From positions 1 to 41,584 of the forward strand of contig CAIPTQ010000394.1 in the NCBI GenBank assembly GCA_903868035.1: a stretch of DNA of 41,584 bases, read 5' to 3'. Positions 35,276 through 41,584 of this stretch are shown piece after piece. The notes below the pieces were generated by a model. It did not search any database and had not been told where the DNA came from. It saw only the letters and a list, made by a program, of their open reading frames with translations. A program made the position numbers and the translations under genes. Positions within the stretch are counted from its first letter, which is position 1, and each line of letters starts with the position of its first letter. This DNA comes from an uncultured Phycisphaerales bacterium. Its GTDB lineage: Bacteria > Planctomycetota > Phycisphaerae > WQYP01.

Positions 35276-36396
35276 CAGATCATCACCATGCTGTCCGCCT
35301 GGCTGGTCATGTCCGACGAGTGCCCCGGGAACACCTTGGCGTGCGGGTCGATCCGCGTCTTGGCCACATTCACCGCGATCGCCGCCTCCCCGAAGCCCGT
35401 CACGATCAGCTTGAGCTTCCCCTCAAACGTCGAGACATCCCCCACGGCAAACACGCCCGGCAGCTCCGTCTCCATCAGCCGGTTCACCGCGATGGCCTTC
35501 TTCTCGATCTTCAGCGGCCACTTCTCAATGGGCCCCAGCGACGACGAAAACCCATACTGCACCAGCACGGCATCCACGTCCAGCGTCGTCCGCGCTTTCG
35601 TCTGGCTGTTGAGCAGCACCACCCCCTTAAGCACGCCGTCGGTCGTGATGAGGCTCTCAATCTCGCAAAATGTCAGTATCTTCGCCTTGGTCGCCTGCAA
35701 GCGCCGCACCGATTCATCATGCGCCCGGAACTGGTTCCGCCGGTGGATCAACGTGATTCCCGAGCCGTCCCCGCCGCGCGTGATGTCGCGCAGGTTCCAC
35801 GCCCAGTCAATGGCCGAATCCCCGCCGCCGGCGATCAGCACCCGCTTGTCGGCAAACGCCGACTTGCTCTTGCACGAATAGTAAATCCCGTTGTTCTCCA
35901 ATGCCGCCGCCTCTGGGAGCGCCAGCTTCTTGGGCGAGAATGCCCCCGAGCCCGCCGAGATAACCAGCGTCCGCGTGTAGTGTACGCCCCGATCCGACGT
36001 GACTTTATACACCGTCCACCCCTGCGCCAGCACCCCCTGCACCTCCGGCGGCTCGCCGGGCGCGTGGCCGGTGAGCACGTCCAGCGTCAGCACGGTCTCA
36101 CCCAGGCAGACGGTGGGGCGGTATTCCATGGCCTGCTCGATGAGGTTTTTGGCCAGGTCGCGGGCGTAAATCTTGGGGAATCCCGCCACGTCGAACACAT
36201 ATTTTTCCGGGTACAGTGCCGTGAGCTGCCCGCCGAGTTCCTCCAGCGAGTCCACGATTTTGCACGTCATCTGCCGCAGCCCCGCATAGAACGCGGCAAA
36301 CAACCCCACCGGCCCCCCGCCGATGATCGTCACGTCAAAGACATGTGAGGCCACCACCGGTGATGCCCCGGCGGATGGCGGCGTGAGGTGCGGCAT
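35275..36396 (-). CDS. Ferredoxin-NADP+ reductase, thioredoxin-reductase-like type
   Basis: This 373-residue flavoprotein has the FAD site VTIIGGGPVGLFAAFYAG (23-40) and the NADPH site LIAGGGDSAIDWA (about 208-220). ELGGQLTALYPEK is typical of the TrxR-like ferredoxin/flavodoxin-NADP reductases (YumC type). The CxxC redox pair of true thioredoxin reductases is absent, which supports the reductase of ferredoxin rather than thioredoxin. It is cytoplasmic and of normal length. The C-terminal tail with KLKLIVTGFGEAA and a short extension covers the flavin in related enzymes. An extended -10 promoter lies upstream. No ferredoxin gene is adjacent. Confidence 0.9.
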   Translation of the reverse strand: MPHLTPPSAGASPVVASHVFDVTIIGGGPVGLFAAFYAGLRQMTCKIVDSLEELGGQLTALYPEKYVFDVAGFPKIYARDLAKNLIEQAMEYRPTVCLGETVLTLDVLTGHAPGEPPEVQGVLAQGWTVYKVTSDRGVHYTRTLVISAGSGAFSPKKLALPEAAALENNGIYYSCKSKSAFADKRVLIAGGGDSAIDWAWNLRDITRGGDGSGITLIHRRNQFRAHDESVRRLQATKAKILTFCEIESLITTDGVLKGVVLLNSQTKARTTLDVDAVLVQYGFSSSLGPIEKWPLKIEKKAIAVNRLMETELPGVFAVGDVSTFEGKLKLIVTGFGEAAIAVNVAKTRIDPHAKVFPGHSSDMTSQADSMVMI

Positions 36397-36435
36397 GTAC
36401 GAAAACCTCGCAACGGGAGCGAATTGAAACGCACA

Positions 36436-36444
36436 ATTGTAGCA
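36436..36444 (-). promoter_or_regulatory. Extended -10 promoter of the reductase gene
   Basis: On the - strand TGCTACAAT carries the extended -10 dinucleotide TG and TACAAT, about 40 bases before the start ATG 36396. No good -35 box is seen, which is normal for extended -10 promoters. Confidence 0.5.
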
Positions 36445-36472
36445 GCGTATCCAGAATTGGCCACTTGCGCGA

Positions 36473-37114
36473 CTACTTCAATTCCACGGACCAATACGCA
36501 TGGTCCAGAAAGTGCTTCCACGAGGCGTACTTGTCCGAACCCAGCCGCAGGTTGATCACCGGATTCCGCTTGGGCTTCACCGGCAGCTTGTGCAGGGTCA
36601 TGTGCGCCTGATGCGGCGTCCGGCCGCCCTTTTTGGCGTTGCAATAGACGCACGCGCACACCAGGTTGTCCCACGTCGTCTTCCCCCCCATCGACCGCGG
36701 CACCACATGATCCAGCGACAACTCCTGCGTCGAAAACTTCCGGGCGCAATACTGGCACGTCGAGTGGTCGCGGGCGTAGATGTTCCGGCGGTTGAGCTTC
36801 ACATCCTGCCGGGGAAGCCGGTCATAGCCCAGCAGCCGGATGATCCGGGGCACGGCAATCTCAAAGCGCACCGTCCGCACGAAATCATGATTTTCGCGTT
36901 CATACTGCGCCTTGAGCGCCGAGAGCTCAATCCACGAGACCATGTCGTAGGACATGTACCCCGCGTTTTCCACGGATACGACTTCCGCCAGATTGCGTAA
37001 GAGCAGGGAAAACGCCCGCCGCGCGGACACCACCCGCACCGCCATGTACAGGCGGTTAAGCACCAGCACATTACATGACAGGGCTGAAGGCAGGGTTGCG
37101 ACAGCGGCTTCCAC
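36473..37114 (-). CDS. HNH endonuclease
   Basis: This 213-residue protein is read from GTG 37114 (CGGAGA seven bases upstream), because the conserved N-terminus NVLVLNRLYMAVRVVSARRAF begins before the first ATG (37045). The HNH core has the zinc pairs Cys120/Cys123 and Cys155/Cys158 with SLDHVVPRSMGG (His136), then Asn150. This group of stand-alone HNH proteins is widespread in planctomycetes, cyanobacteria and actinobacteria; the biological target is not known. A strong promoter with a palindrome in its spacer precedes it, which suggests repression under most conditions. It is separated from the reductase gene by 76 bases. Confidence 0.88.
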   Translation of the reverse strand: MEAAVATLPSALSCNVLVLNRLYMAVRVVSARRAFSLLLRNLAEVVSVENAGYMSYDMVSWIELSALKAQYERENHDFVRTVRFEIAVPRIIRLLGYDRLPRQDVKLNRRNIYARDHSTCQYCARKFSTQELSLDHVVPRSMGGKTTWDNLVCACVYCNAKKGGRTPHQAHMTLHKLPVKPKRNPVINLRLGSDKYASWKHFLDHAYWSVELK

Positions 37115-37173
37115 CGAGGGTTCTCCGAAAGGGTATCATTCCAGACGCCTTACGGGCCGAGGATATCCGATAG

Positions 37174-37202
37174 AGATTAGTGCTAGCACTGGCGCAAGTC
37201 AA
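37174..37202 (-). promoter_or_regulatory. Strong sigma70 promoter of the HNH gene with a 12-bp palindromic operator
   Basis: On the - strand TTGACT (37197-37202) and TAATCT (37174-37179) are exactly 17 bases apart. The spacer contains the perfect palindrome AGTGCTAGCACT (37179-37190), which touches the -10 box, a classic repressor position. The GTG start is about 60 bases downstream. Confidence 0.7.
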
Positions 37203-37237
37203 TATTTGGCGAAGGTACGTTCTTCACAAAAGTCAAT

Positions 37238-37318
37238 GTAGCAGGCATCGCTCCGCGTGCCGTCCGGCGCTGGCACTCAAAGTAGCAGGCATCGCTCCGC
37301 GTGCCGTCCGGCGTTGGC
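37238..37318 (+). repeat. Two direct copies of the GCAGGCA...GTGCCGT element
   Basis: A 37-base unit beginning GTAGCAGGCATCG is present at 37238-37274 and, with one change, at 37282-37318, a 44-base period. Its conserved ends GCAGGCA and GTGCCGT are shared with the two copies at 24013-24089. It fills much of the gap between the HNH gene and the Cys-rich gene, ending nine bases before the latter's stop. Confidence 0.8.
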
Positions 37319-37326
37319 CTCCGCGC

Positions 37327-37557
37327 TCAGCCGCCGGCTTTCATGCAGCAGCTCCCGCCCATGCCGCAGGTCGTCTTGCCCGCCGCGTCGGTCTTGCAGC
37401 AGTTGACCATCTTCTTGCAGGCGTCGCCGCAACATGCCGGCGTGGCCGGCTTGCTGGTCGTTGTGGCTGGCGCGGTGGTCGCCGGAGCGGTGTCGGCGGC
37501 GTACACGATGCCCATAAGGCCCAGGGCCAGAATCATGGCTCCAATATATTTCAACAT
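37327..37557 (-). CDS. Small exported cysteine-rich protein, possible metal binder
   Basis: This 76-residue protein has a signal peptide (1-20, cleavage at YAA) and an Ala/Thr/Pro-rich segment (22-40). The last 36 residues hold eight cysteines, three of the groups as Cys-Cys pairs: 42, 43, 47, 53, 54, 64, 70, 71. No domain is recognised. The spacing and the lysine content would suit binding of a soft metal such as copper or zinc, or disulfide packing; this is inference. It lies 39 bases downstream of the anti-sigma gene on the same strand and is probably the third gene of a sigma-anti-sigma operon. Confidence 0.7.
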   Translation of the reverse strand: MLKYIGAMILALGLMGIVYAADTAPATTAPATTTSKPATPACCGDACKKMVNCCKTDAAGKTTCGMGGSCCMKAGG

Positions 37558-37596
37558 AAAATGCTCCTATAAAGCAGGTAAATCAGGGATACGGCA

Positions 37597-38256
37597 TTAA
37601 AATTTAAGATTAGCCGTCAAATTCATCAGTTTCTCCGCCGGCAACTGCCCGATGAGGCAAATCCGATGCGGCCCGCGGTCCACGGTGATCATGTTCAGCT
37701 CGCCGCTGGTTTGCACATAAAATACCTCGCCATTGTGCGTGACGGGCGGCGACGCCAGCGGCCGCAGGGCATCCAAATCCGCCACCGTCAGCGTCACCGG
37801 CAGGTTTTGTTCTTTGAGTAAAATGCAGGCCACTTTCTTGTTGCCCACATCCTGCATGCAGCACGCCATGAGCTGCATCTCCGGAGGCGCGGCAAGCTGC
37901 ACGTCGCCCTGCCCGAATGCCGCAAACGCCTTGTTGACATCATCCACCGAATCCACCTGCATGGACGGAATCTTCCCGGAAACCATGTCGCGGTGCAGTT
38001 GCAGCATCAGTTCCGGCGCGGCCTGCGCCGGCCGGTTCTGCAACAACGCCAGACCCACCAACGCCACCAGTATCAGACTCGCGGCGATCCCGGCAATCGA
38101 ACGGAACAGGCGATAACGCGGCACCGAGGATGAAGGCGCGCCGATCTCCGCCCGCACCGCGCGCTCCAGATGACTCGTATCCACCGGCATCGCCCCCAGC
38201 TTGGCCAGCCGCCGGGAGATTGCCGCCTCAAACTTATCGGGTGTATCAGGGGTCAT
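37597..38256 (-). CDS. Single-pass membrane anti-sigma factor with cysteine-containing sensor part
   Basis: This 219-residue protein has a short cytoplasmic part (1-52), one membrane helix (about 53-73, GIAASLILVALVGLALL) and an extracytoplasmic domain (about 80-219). The domain has Cys132-Cys133 in LMACCMQDV, Cys144 in VACILL and Cys200 in HRICLIG. I do not see a zinc-binding ZAS motif. Its start overlaps the sigma-factor stop by ATGA, the hallmark of a sigma/anti-sigma pair. The cytoplasmic part should hold the sigma factor, and the outer part should sense a signal. Cysteine pairs in both this protein and the next gene suggest a metal or redox stimulus. The anti-sigma role rests on position and topology. 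Confidence 0.75.
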   Translation of the reverse strand: MTPDTPDKFEAAISRRLAKLGAMPVDTSHLERAVRAEIGAPSSSVPRYRLFRSIAGIAASLILVALVGLALLQNRPAQAAPELMLQLHRDMVSGKIPSMQVDSVDDVNKAFAAFGQGDVQLAAPPEMQLMACCMQDVGNKKVACILLKEQNLPVTLTVADLDALRPLASPPVTHNGEVFYVQTSGELNMITVDRGPHRICLIGQLPAEKLMNLTANLKF

Positions 38257-38828
38257 GGCATCTCCTCCAATGCGGAGTCAGGTCCATCAAACGCTTTATT
38301 ACTCAGGCACTCCCGCAGCATCCGCCGGCCCCGGTGCGCCCGCGACTTCACGGTCCCCTCGGGTATGCCCAAAATTTCCGCCGCCTGCGAATGGTCCAGC
38401 GCTTCAACATCCACCAGCAGCAGCGTCCAGCGAATCTCCTCGGGCAGCGTCCGCAGCGCCTTGATGATGTCCGCATCGGTGAACCGTTCCAGCAATGCCG
38501 CCGGATCGCCGGGGTCGGCTTCCAAGGTTGCCGTGCGACGATCCGGCACATCCACGTCGTGTTCTTCGACCGAAAGCGCCGGCACGTGCCGCCCCGCGGC
38601 GCGGAGGTGGTCGATCCAGGTGTTGCGGAGAATCGCCGAAATCCACCCTTTGGCATTGGATGCCGGGTCGAAAAGAGCAATGGATTTGAACGCTTTCACC
38701 AACGTCTCCTGGGCCAGATCATCCGCCTCCGCGTACTTCCGCGTGAGGAACCGGGCGGTACGCAGCACCATGGCGCGGTGCGGCCAGATGTGGGCATAAA
38801 ACCGCCTGGTCGCTTCGTCATGGTCCAT
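38253..38828 (-). CDS. ECF RNA polymerase sigma factor
   Basis: This 191-residue protein is read from ATG 38828 with GGAAG eight bases upstream; a TTG at 38843 gives a weaker start. Region 2 is LRTARFLTRKYAEADDLAQETLVKAFKSI with SNAKGWISAILRNTWIDHLR. Region 4 is ALRTLPEEIRWTLLLVDVEALDHSQAAEILGIPEGTVKSRAHRGRRMLRECL. These are typical ECF sigma signatures. The stop overlaps the anti-sigma start. It should direct RNA polymerase to promoters turned on when the anti-sigma releases it, probably including its own operon. No clear ECF promoter was recognised upstream, where a heptamer array and a hairpin lie. Confidence 0.93.
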   Translation of the reverse strand: MDHDEATRRFYAHIWPHRAMVLRTARFLTRKYAEADDLAQETLVKAFKSIALFDPASNAKGWISAILRNTWIDHLRAAGRHVPALSVEEHDVDVPDRRTATLEADPGDPAALLERFTDADIIKALRTLPEEIRWTLLLVDVEALDHSQAAEILGIPEGTVKSRAHRGRRMLRECLSNKAFDGPDSALEEMP

Positions 38829-38872
38829 GGCACATTCTTCCAACGCTGGCAGGGTGCTGGGGGGTTCAATGG

Positions 38873-38907
38873 ATAAGGGTATAGGGTTTAGGGGTCAGGG
38901 TACAGGG
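38873..38907. repeat. Five degenerate heptamers NNNAGGG upstream of the sigma gene
   Basis: Units ATAAGGG, TATAGGG, TTTAGGG, GTCAGGG, TACAGGG run with an exact period of seven. They lie 45-79 bases ahead of the sigma start in the expected promoter region. Confidence 0.85.
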
Positions 38908-38908
38908 G

Positions 38909-38959
38909 GGGAGACCGCCAAGGAGTGCGGTTTTGAGGGTGTGGGGTTGGCGGTCTCCC
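38909..38959. repeat. 13-bp perfect inverted repeat, 25-base loop
   Basis: GGGAGACCGCCAA (38909-38921) and TTGGCGGTCTCCC (38947-38959) can form a strong stem. It lies between the sigma gene and the integrase remnant, directly after the heptamer array. It may be a terminal inverted repeat or internal palindrome of the decayed element to its right, or a transcription barrier for the sigma operon. Confidence 0.75.
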
Positions 38960-39029
38960 TAACAAGATACCCCATTTTGACATTTTTGGTCGTTTTTGGA
39001 GTGCAAATGGCAGGATGGGAAATTTTGTG

Positions 39030-39463
39030 CTGGTTGGGGATGCCCGGAGCCGGAGTTCGGCACGCGCACCATCGCCCGGCATTTGCGGCGGCCGGGGGGG
39101 CGGGGCGATCAGCCGGTCCACGGTACACGTATTGTGCGCGAGCCCAAGCCCGCGCGACCGCCCAAACCTGTGCGGCAGCCGATGGCGGTTGCCGCCGGGG
39201 TTGAGTCGTATCATTTGCTCAAGCCCGAACACGTCAATCAGTTCAATGTGGGACTGACGCACATGAAAATCCGCCATGTGCGCGGCCCTGTCCGAGCGCC
39301 CTTTTTCAATGGCAAAATGGAGCGGGCGTTTCGGACCTTTCGTATCTGGTGGCGGATGGTTCTGGTGGCCGCGTGTGGTCGCGGCATGCAGCGCCGCATT
39401 GATTCCTACCGGCATTGGTACAACACGCATCGCAGTCTCTTAACGGATCTTATTGAACTCTGA
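39030..39463 (+). pseudogene. Decayed DDE integrase-type transposase
   Basis: Pieces of an rve-type transposase are spread over two frames. PEFGTRTIARHLRR is followed after a G-run (39094-39104) by ISRSTVH in another frame, then REPKPARPPKPVRQPM back in the first frame; each junction is a frameshift. Further on FNGKMERAFRTFRIWWR and IDSYRHWYNTHRSLL match the end of the catalytic core, but the segment with the first two acidic residues is missing. It has no valid start and cannot be active. The tail overlaps the end of the next, convergent gene by 24 bases. IS481/IS3-like elements are the likeliest source. Confidence 0.72.
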
Positions 39464-39835
39464 CACGCCTGCCTTTATGTCCTCGTACAAACAATAGGTG
39501 AAGTATACTAAATGCTCAAGAGAGGGTAGAAAATCTTCGTACGTATTCTTGCCTTTAGTCTGGGTTACGATGCCGATGCCACCGGTATCGTTACACAAAA
39601 TCGCCAGATGCTCACGATCCTCCGAATTTAGTTCGCCGAACACTATCGCTTCTCCCCGATCCGTAGAGATTTGATCTAACTTGTCTATATCAATAACACG
39701 ATCCACTTCTTCGTATGCAAGCACATCAAATTTTTCGAAGAATTTGCTAAGCTGCTTTCCGTCAGGACCACTCAATTTAACGGCAAATTCCCTTCGTGGT
39801 GGCTTGCCCGGAATCTTTCTGCCGAATTGTGACAT
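39440..39835 (-). CDS. Hypothetical protein, AT-richer than its neighbours
   Basis: Read from ATG 39835 this is 131 residues; a GTG at 39874 (VPREQLTERA) and an open frame up to 40054 make the true start uncertain. The part upstream of 39950 is coded by GAAGAAAA repeats and the flank of the RAYT element, so the gene may be 5'-truncated. The protein is acidic and soluble, with GPDGKQLSKFFEKFDVLAYEEVDRVIDIDKLDQ, then VFGELNSEDREHLAIL and a closing EDFLPSLEHLVYFTYCLYEDI. I do not recognise it. Its codon use (TTA, ATA, GTA, many A/T third positions) is unlike the rest of the window, which points to recent acquisition. Confidence 0.55.
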   Translation of the reverse strand: MSQFGRKIPGKPPRREFAVKLSGPDGKQLSKFFEKFDVLAYEEVDRVIDIDKLDQISTDRGEAIVFGELNSEDREHLAILCNDTGGIGIVTQTKGKNTYEDFLPSLEHLVYFTYCLYEDIKAGVSEFNKIR

Positions 39836-39962
39836 GAGCGAATTAGCCCGTTCTGTGAGTTGCTCACGCGGCACCGTCAGTATCCGCTGCAATTCCTCAC
39901 CCCAAAGTGAAGGCGGGGGAATAAAAAATCGGCGGCGTAGGGCAACGATCAATTTGTGGGCG

Positions 39963-40008
39963 AAGAAAAGCGAAGAAAAGGCGAAGAAAAGGGGACAGGA
40001 ACCTTTTC
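39963..40008. repeat. GCGAAGAAAA repeats and REP-like hairpin left of the RAYT gene
   Basis: Three GCGAAGAAAA units (39963-39990) lead into GAAAAGG (39986-39992) and CCTTTTC (40002-40008), perfect arms around GGACAGGAA. The core GGGGACAGGAACC recurs in inverted orientation, broken by a short insertion, at 40879-40900 on the other side of the transposase gene. Confidence 0.7.
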
Positions 40009-40032
40009 CCGTGTATTTCCAAGCATTCCGCC

Positions 40033-40746
40033 TCATTTTGCCTCCATTTGCCACGCATCCACATCCTCCAATCTATCACTTTCCTCTTTCCGCGGCCGCC
40101 CGCGCCGCCGCAGCGTATATTGCAATCCAAACTCCTCCACCGTCTCCGCCTGCCACTCGTCCGACCCGAACGGCGCCCCCCGATTCACGCTCCGCCGCAA
40201 CGCCGCCAACTCCTCGGCCGTCTGCGGCTCGTTCACAAACGCCACCCAATCCGCCGGCAGCGCGAGCGGCCACGCCGCCAGCAGCCCCGTCCCCACCCCC
40301 TGCTCCCGCCGCCACAAACTCCCCCACCGCCACTGCTCGGCACGCTCCACCAGGTTCGCCCGCAGCGCATTCCGCTCCACATACCGCAGCACCAGCAGCA
40401 AATGCACGTCCGGCTGCACCGGAAAATTCTTGAACCGCCCCTGATACAGATGCCCCGTCCCCGCCGTGTGATAGTGCGCATGCCACCGCTGCGTGTGCGT
40501 CTGCGTCAGCCACTGCATAAAATCGGCCACCTGGTCGTCGTCCCGCGGCTGCACCACAAAATGCCAGTGGTTGGGCATCAGGCAATACGCCAGGATCGGC
40601 AGCGGCACCCGTGCGTGCGCCTCCCCCAGCACCCGCTCGAACGCCGCATAATCCTCCGCCTTGAAAAACAACTCCCGCCGCCCCACGCCGCGATTCAGCA
40701 CGTGGTACACACACCCGCCCGGAGCATGTCGGGGTTTCCTTGGCAT
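40033..40746 (-). CDS. RAYT (REP-associated tyrosine) transposase, IS200-like HUH enzyme
   Basis: This 237-residue protein has the HUH pair His60-Trp-His62 in CLMPNHWHFVV, the family run GHLYQGRFKNF and the likely catalytic Tyr122 in LRYVERNALRA, followed by the WRWGSLW block. These are the signatures of RAYT/TnpA_REP proteins, which nick single-stranded DNA at REP hairpins and are held to spread those hairpins through genomes. The full family length is present with no frameshift, so it may be active. No strong SD precedes ATG 40746. REP-like inverted sequences flank it on both sides. Confidence 0.92.
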   Translation of the reverse strand: MPRKPRHAPGGCVYHVLNRGVGRRELFFKAEDYAAFERVLGEAHARVPLPILAYCLMPNHWHFVVQPRDDDQVADFMQWLTQTHTQRWHAHYHTAGTGHLYQGRFKNFPVQPDVHLLLVLRYVERNALRANLVERAEQWRWGSLWRREQGVGTGLLAAWPLALPADWVAFVNEPQTAEELAALRRSVNRGAPFGSDEWQAETVEEFGLQYTLRRRGRPRKEESDRLEDVDAWQMEAK

Positions 40747-40878
40747 GACGCACCAGCGTAGAGCCGTGGGCCGTCCGCGTCAAATCCATCAAGCCGACCC
40801 CTGGGGTCGCGCTCCTGCCCCTTTGTTCGCCTGGCAAGTGAAAGTTGTTATACTTGATCATGTAGTTGTGTTTGAAAT

Positions 40879-40900
40879 GGTTCCTGTCCTTCCTGTCCCC
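40879..40900. repeat. Right-hand REP-like sequence of the RAYT gene
   Basis: GGTTCCTGTC...CTGTCCCC is the complement of the left-hand GGGGACAGGAACC with an eight-base interruption. It is followed by CCCTTTTCCC, again matching the left side in inverted form. Confidence 0.65.
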
Positions 40901-40952
40901 GTCCCTTTTCCCGTCCGACATGGTGGGGGGCGGTTTACCCACGGGAGGGCGT

Positions 40953-41444
40953 TCAGGTTCCGGAAAAGGAGACGTGCTGCTCAAGAACGGCCTTGGCCAC
41001 TCCCTGGAAGTGTAGAGAAAGGAAGCGGATCGACATTCCGGAGGCGATACGTGTGCAGTGGGGGAGGCCATTGAGGAACCAGATTTTCTTTCTGTCGTCG
41101 CGGGTTTCGTAGCCGTCGGAGACATTGATGTTGTGATCCCAGACGGTGCCGTTGACGATGTGCATCATTTCGCCGACTTCGGTGCAATGCTCGTGGCAGT
41201 AGTGCCTGAACAGAACCATGTCGGAGAGGCCACCGGGGAGGTTGTGCTTTTGCCGGACGTGGTAATTAGCTGCCATCAGGTCGAATTCCAGGGAATTCTG
41301 GTTTTTGTACGTTTCCATAATGAAGTTGCAGAGTTGTTCCAATCCGCCGAGGGTGAAATAGGAGTTATGGGCGACGTGTTGTCTGGTGAGGGTGAAATCA
41401 TATTGCCTGAAGTCGGAGTAGGCTTCCTCGACATTGCAGAAGAG
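40953..41444 (-). pseudogene. Glycosyltransferase-like gene, 5' part removed by an insertion element
   Basis: The frame runs from the apparent insertion point (41444) to the stop at 40953, about 163 residues. It reads NVEEAYSDFRQYDFTLTRQ, then LEQLCNFIMETY, LPGGLSDMVLFRHYC, GEMMHIVNGTVWDHNIN and SIRFLSLHFQG. This resembles the C-terminal half of GT-A-fold glycosyltransferases of the kind that bind a nucleotide-sugar with a DxD motif; that motif would be in the missing part. There is no start codon with an SD; the only candidate is a TTG inside the neighbouring element. The family is a guess from overall pattern, and the fragment is probably non-functional. Confidence 0.45.
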
Positions 41445-41584
41445 GTAACCCTTCACACTTCTCAAGGCCCCGCAGGTAATAGCTGAGGCGTGGGGAGGCG
41501 TTTGAACGTGCAGGCGAGGCTCTGTGCGATGAATTGATAGGCCGAGCGCCCCTGGATGCGGCAGGTGGCCAGCACGGACCAGAC
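41445..41584 (-). mobile_element. IS66-type insertion sequence, right end (continues beyond window)
   Basis: The element includes the tail of its transposase (41462-41584). On the - strand its inferred end is GAAGGGTTAC, finishing at 41445, which resembles IS66-family termini. The reading frame of the interrupted gene resumes on the next base. The expected 8-base target duplicate would be 41437-41444; the other copy is outside the window. Confidence 0.5.
41462..41584 (-). CDS. IS66-type transposase, last 40 residues (5' cut by window)
   Basis: The frame is open from the window edge to TGA at 41462-41464 and reads SVLATCRIQGRSAYQFIAQS, then LACTFKRLPTPQLLPAG. The pattern ATCR.QGRS...F...S followed by PS/PQLLP is the usual C-terminal end of IS66-family DDE transposases (TnpC). 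Only 40 residues can be seen, so whether the gene is intact is unknown. The stop is 17 bases from the inferred element end. Confidence 0.65.
   Translation of the reverse strand, partial: VWSVLATCRIQGRSAYQFIAQSLACTFKRLPTPQLLPAGP

Noticed and set aside
37179..37190. CIRCE element (HrcA operator)
   Set aside because: The half-sites resemble CIRCE but the 9-base spacer is missing and the outer bases differ; no chaperone gene follows.
37238..37318. CRISPR array from two 37-base repeats
   Set aside because: There are only two repeats with a 7-base gap, no further units and no cas genes.

Overview
The window looks like a piece of a planctomycete-type chromosome, most probably Phycisphaerae or a near relative. 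This rests on high GC, tightly packed co-directional secreted glycoside hydrolases with Tat-like or Sec signals, glycine/arginine-rich and Pro-Ala-Thr-rich insertions in exported enzymes, many short repeats, and mobile-element remnants. No rRNA, tRNA or 16S-like marker is present, so the taxon is an inference.

Layout. Positions 1-13368 (+ strand) hold nine genes with short gaps (6-82 bases): the 3' end of a GH27 alpha-galactosidase, two tandem esterases, GH43, GH28, GH127, a second GH43, a GH2-like enzyme and a GH53 endo-galactanase. Together they fit removal of arabinan, galactan and acyl groups from pectin (rhamnogalacturonan I) and attack on its backbone. Converging on this from the right (- strand, 27001 down to 16776) is a second set: GH2, GH106-like rhamnosidase, GH29, CE12-like acetylesterase, GH29. 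It fits deacetylation and removal of rhamnose, fucose and galactose from a branched pectin. Neither set has a transporter, a SusC/SusD pair or a dedicated regulator inside the window. Between them lies a 1072-residue single-chain fusion of all three AmmeMemoRadiSam proteins (radical SAM, AMMECR1, MEMO).

From 27112 to 37114 (all - strand) is a housekeeping block: LOG-family protein, GbsR/MarR-like regulator, HicBA toxin-antitoxin pair, carB (1304 residues, with several in-frame insertions), a small membrane protein, recN, a thioredoxin-reductase-like ferredoxin-NADP reductase and an HNH endonuclease. Next comes a three-gene module of ECF sigma factor, single-pass anti-sigma factor and a small exported protein with eight cysteines. 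The right end (39030-41584) is a mobile-element graveyard: a frameshifted DDE integrase, an orphan AT-richer gene, a RAYT (REP-associated) transposase, and a glycosyltransferase-like gene apparently cut by an IS66-type element whose last 40 codons run off the window edge.

The least ordinary signal is a set of short period-7 tandem arrays with different unit sequences. Some are intergenic, and three lie in frame inside carB and recN. A second repeat family (GCAGGCA...GTGCCGT) has four copies. The carB insertion of about 130 residues with unlike codon use, the triple AmmeMemoRadiSam fusion with an unassigned central region, and the sigma/anti-sigma/Cys-rich module are the other items worth following. 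No gene-free stretch longer than 300 bases exists; the longer gaps (23820-24085, 37115-37326, 38829-39029, 40747-40952) are mostly filled by the repeats and sites listed.
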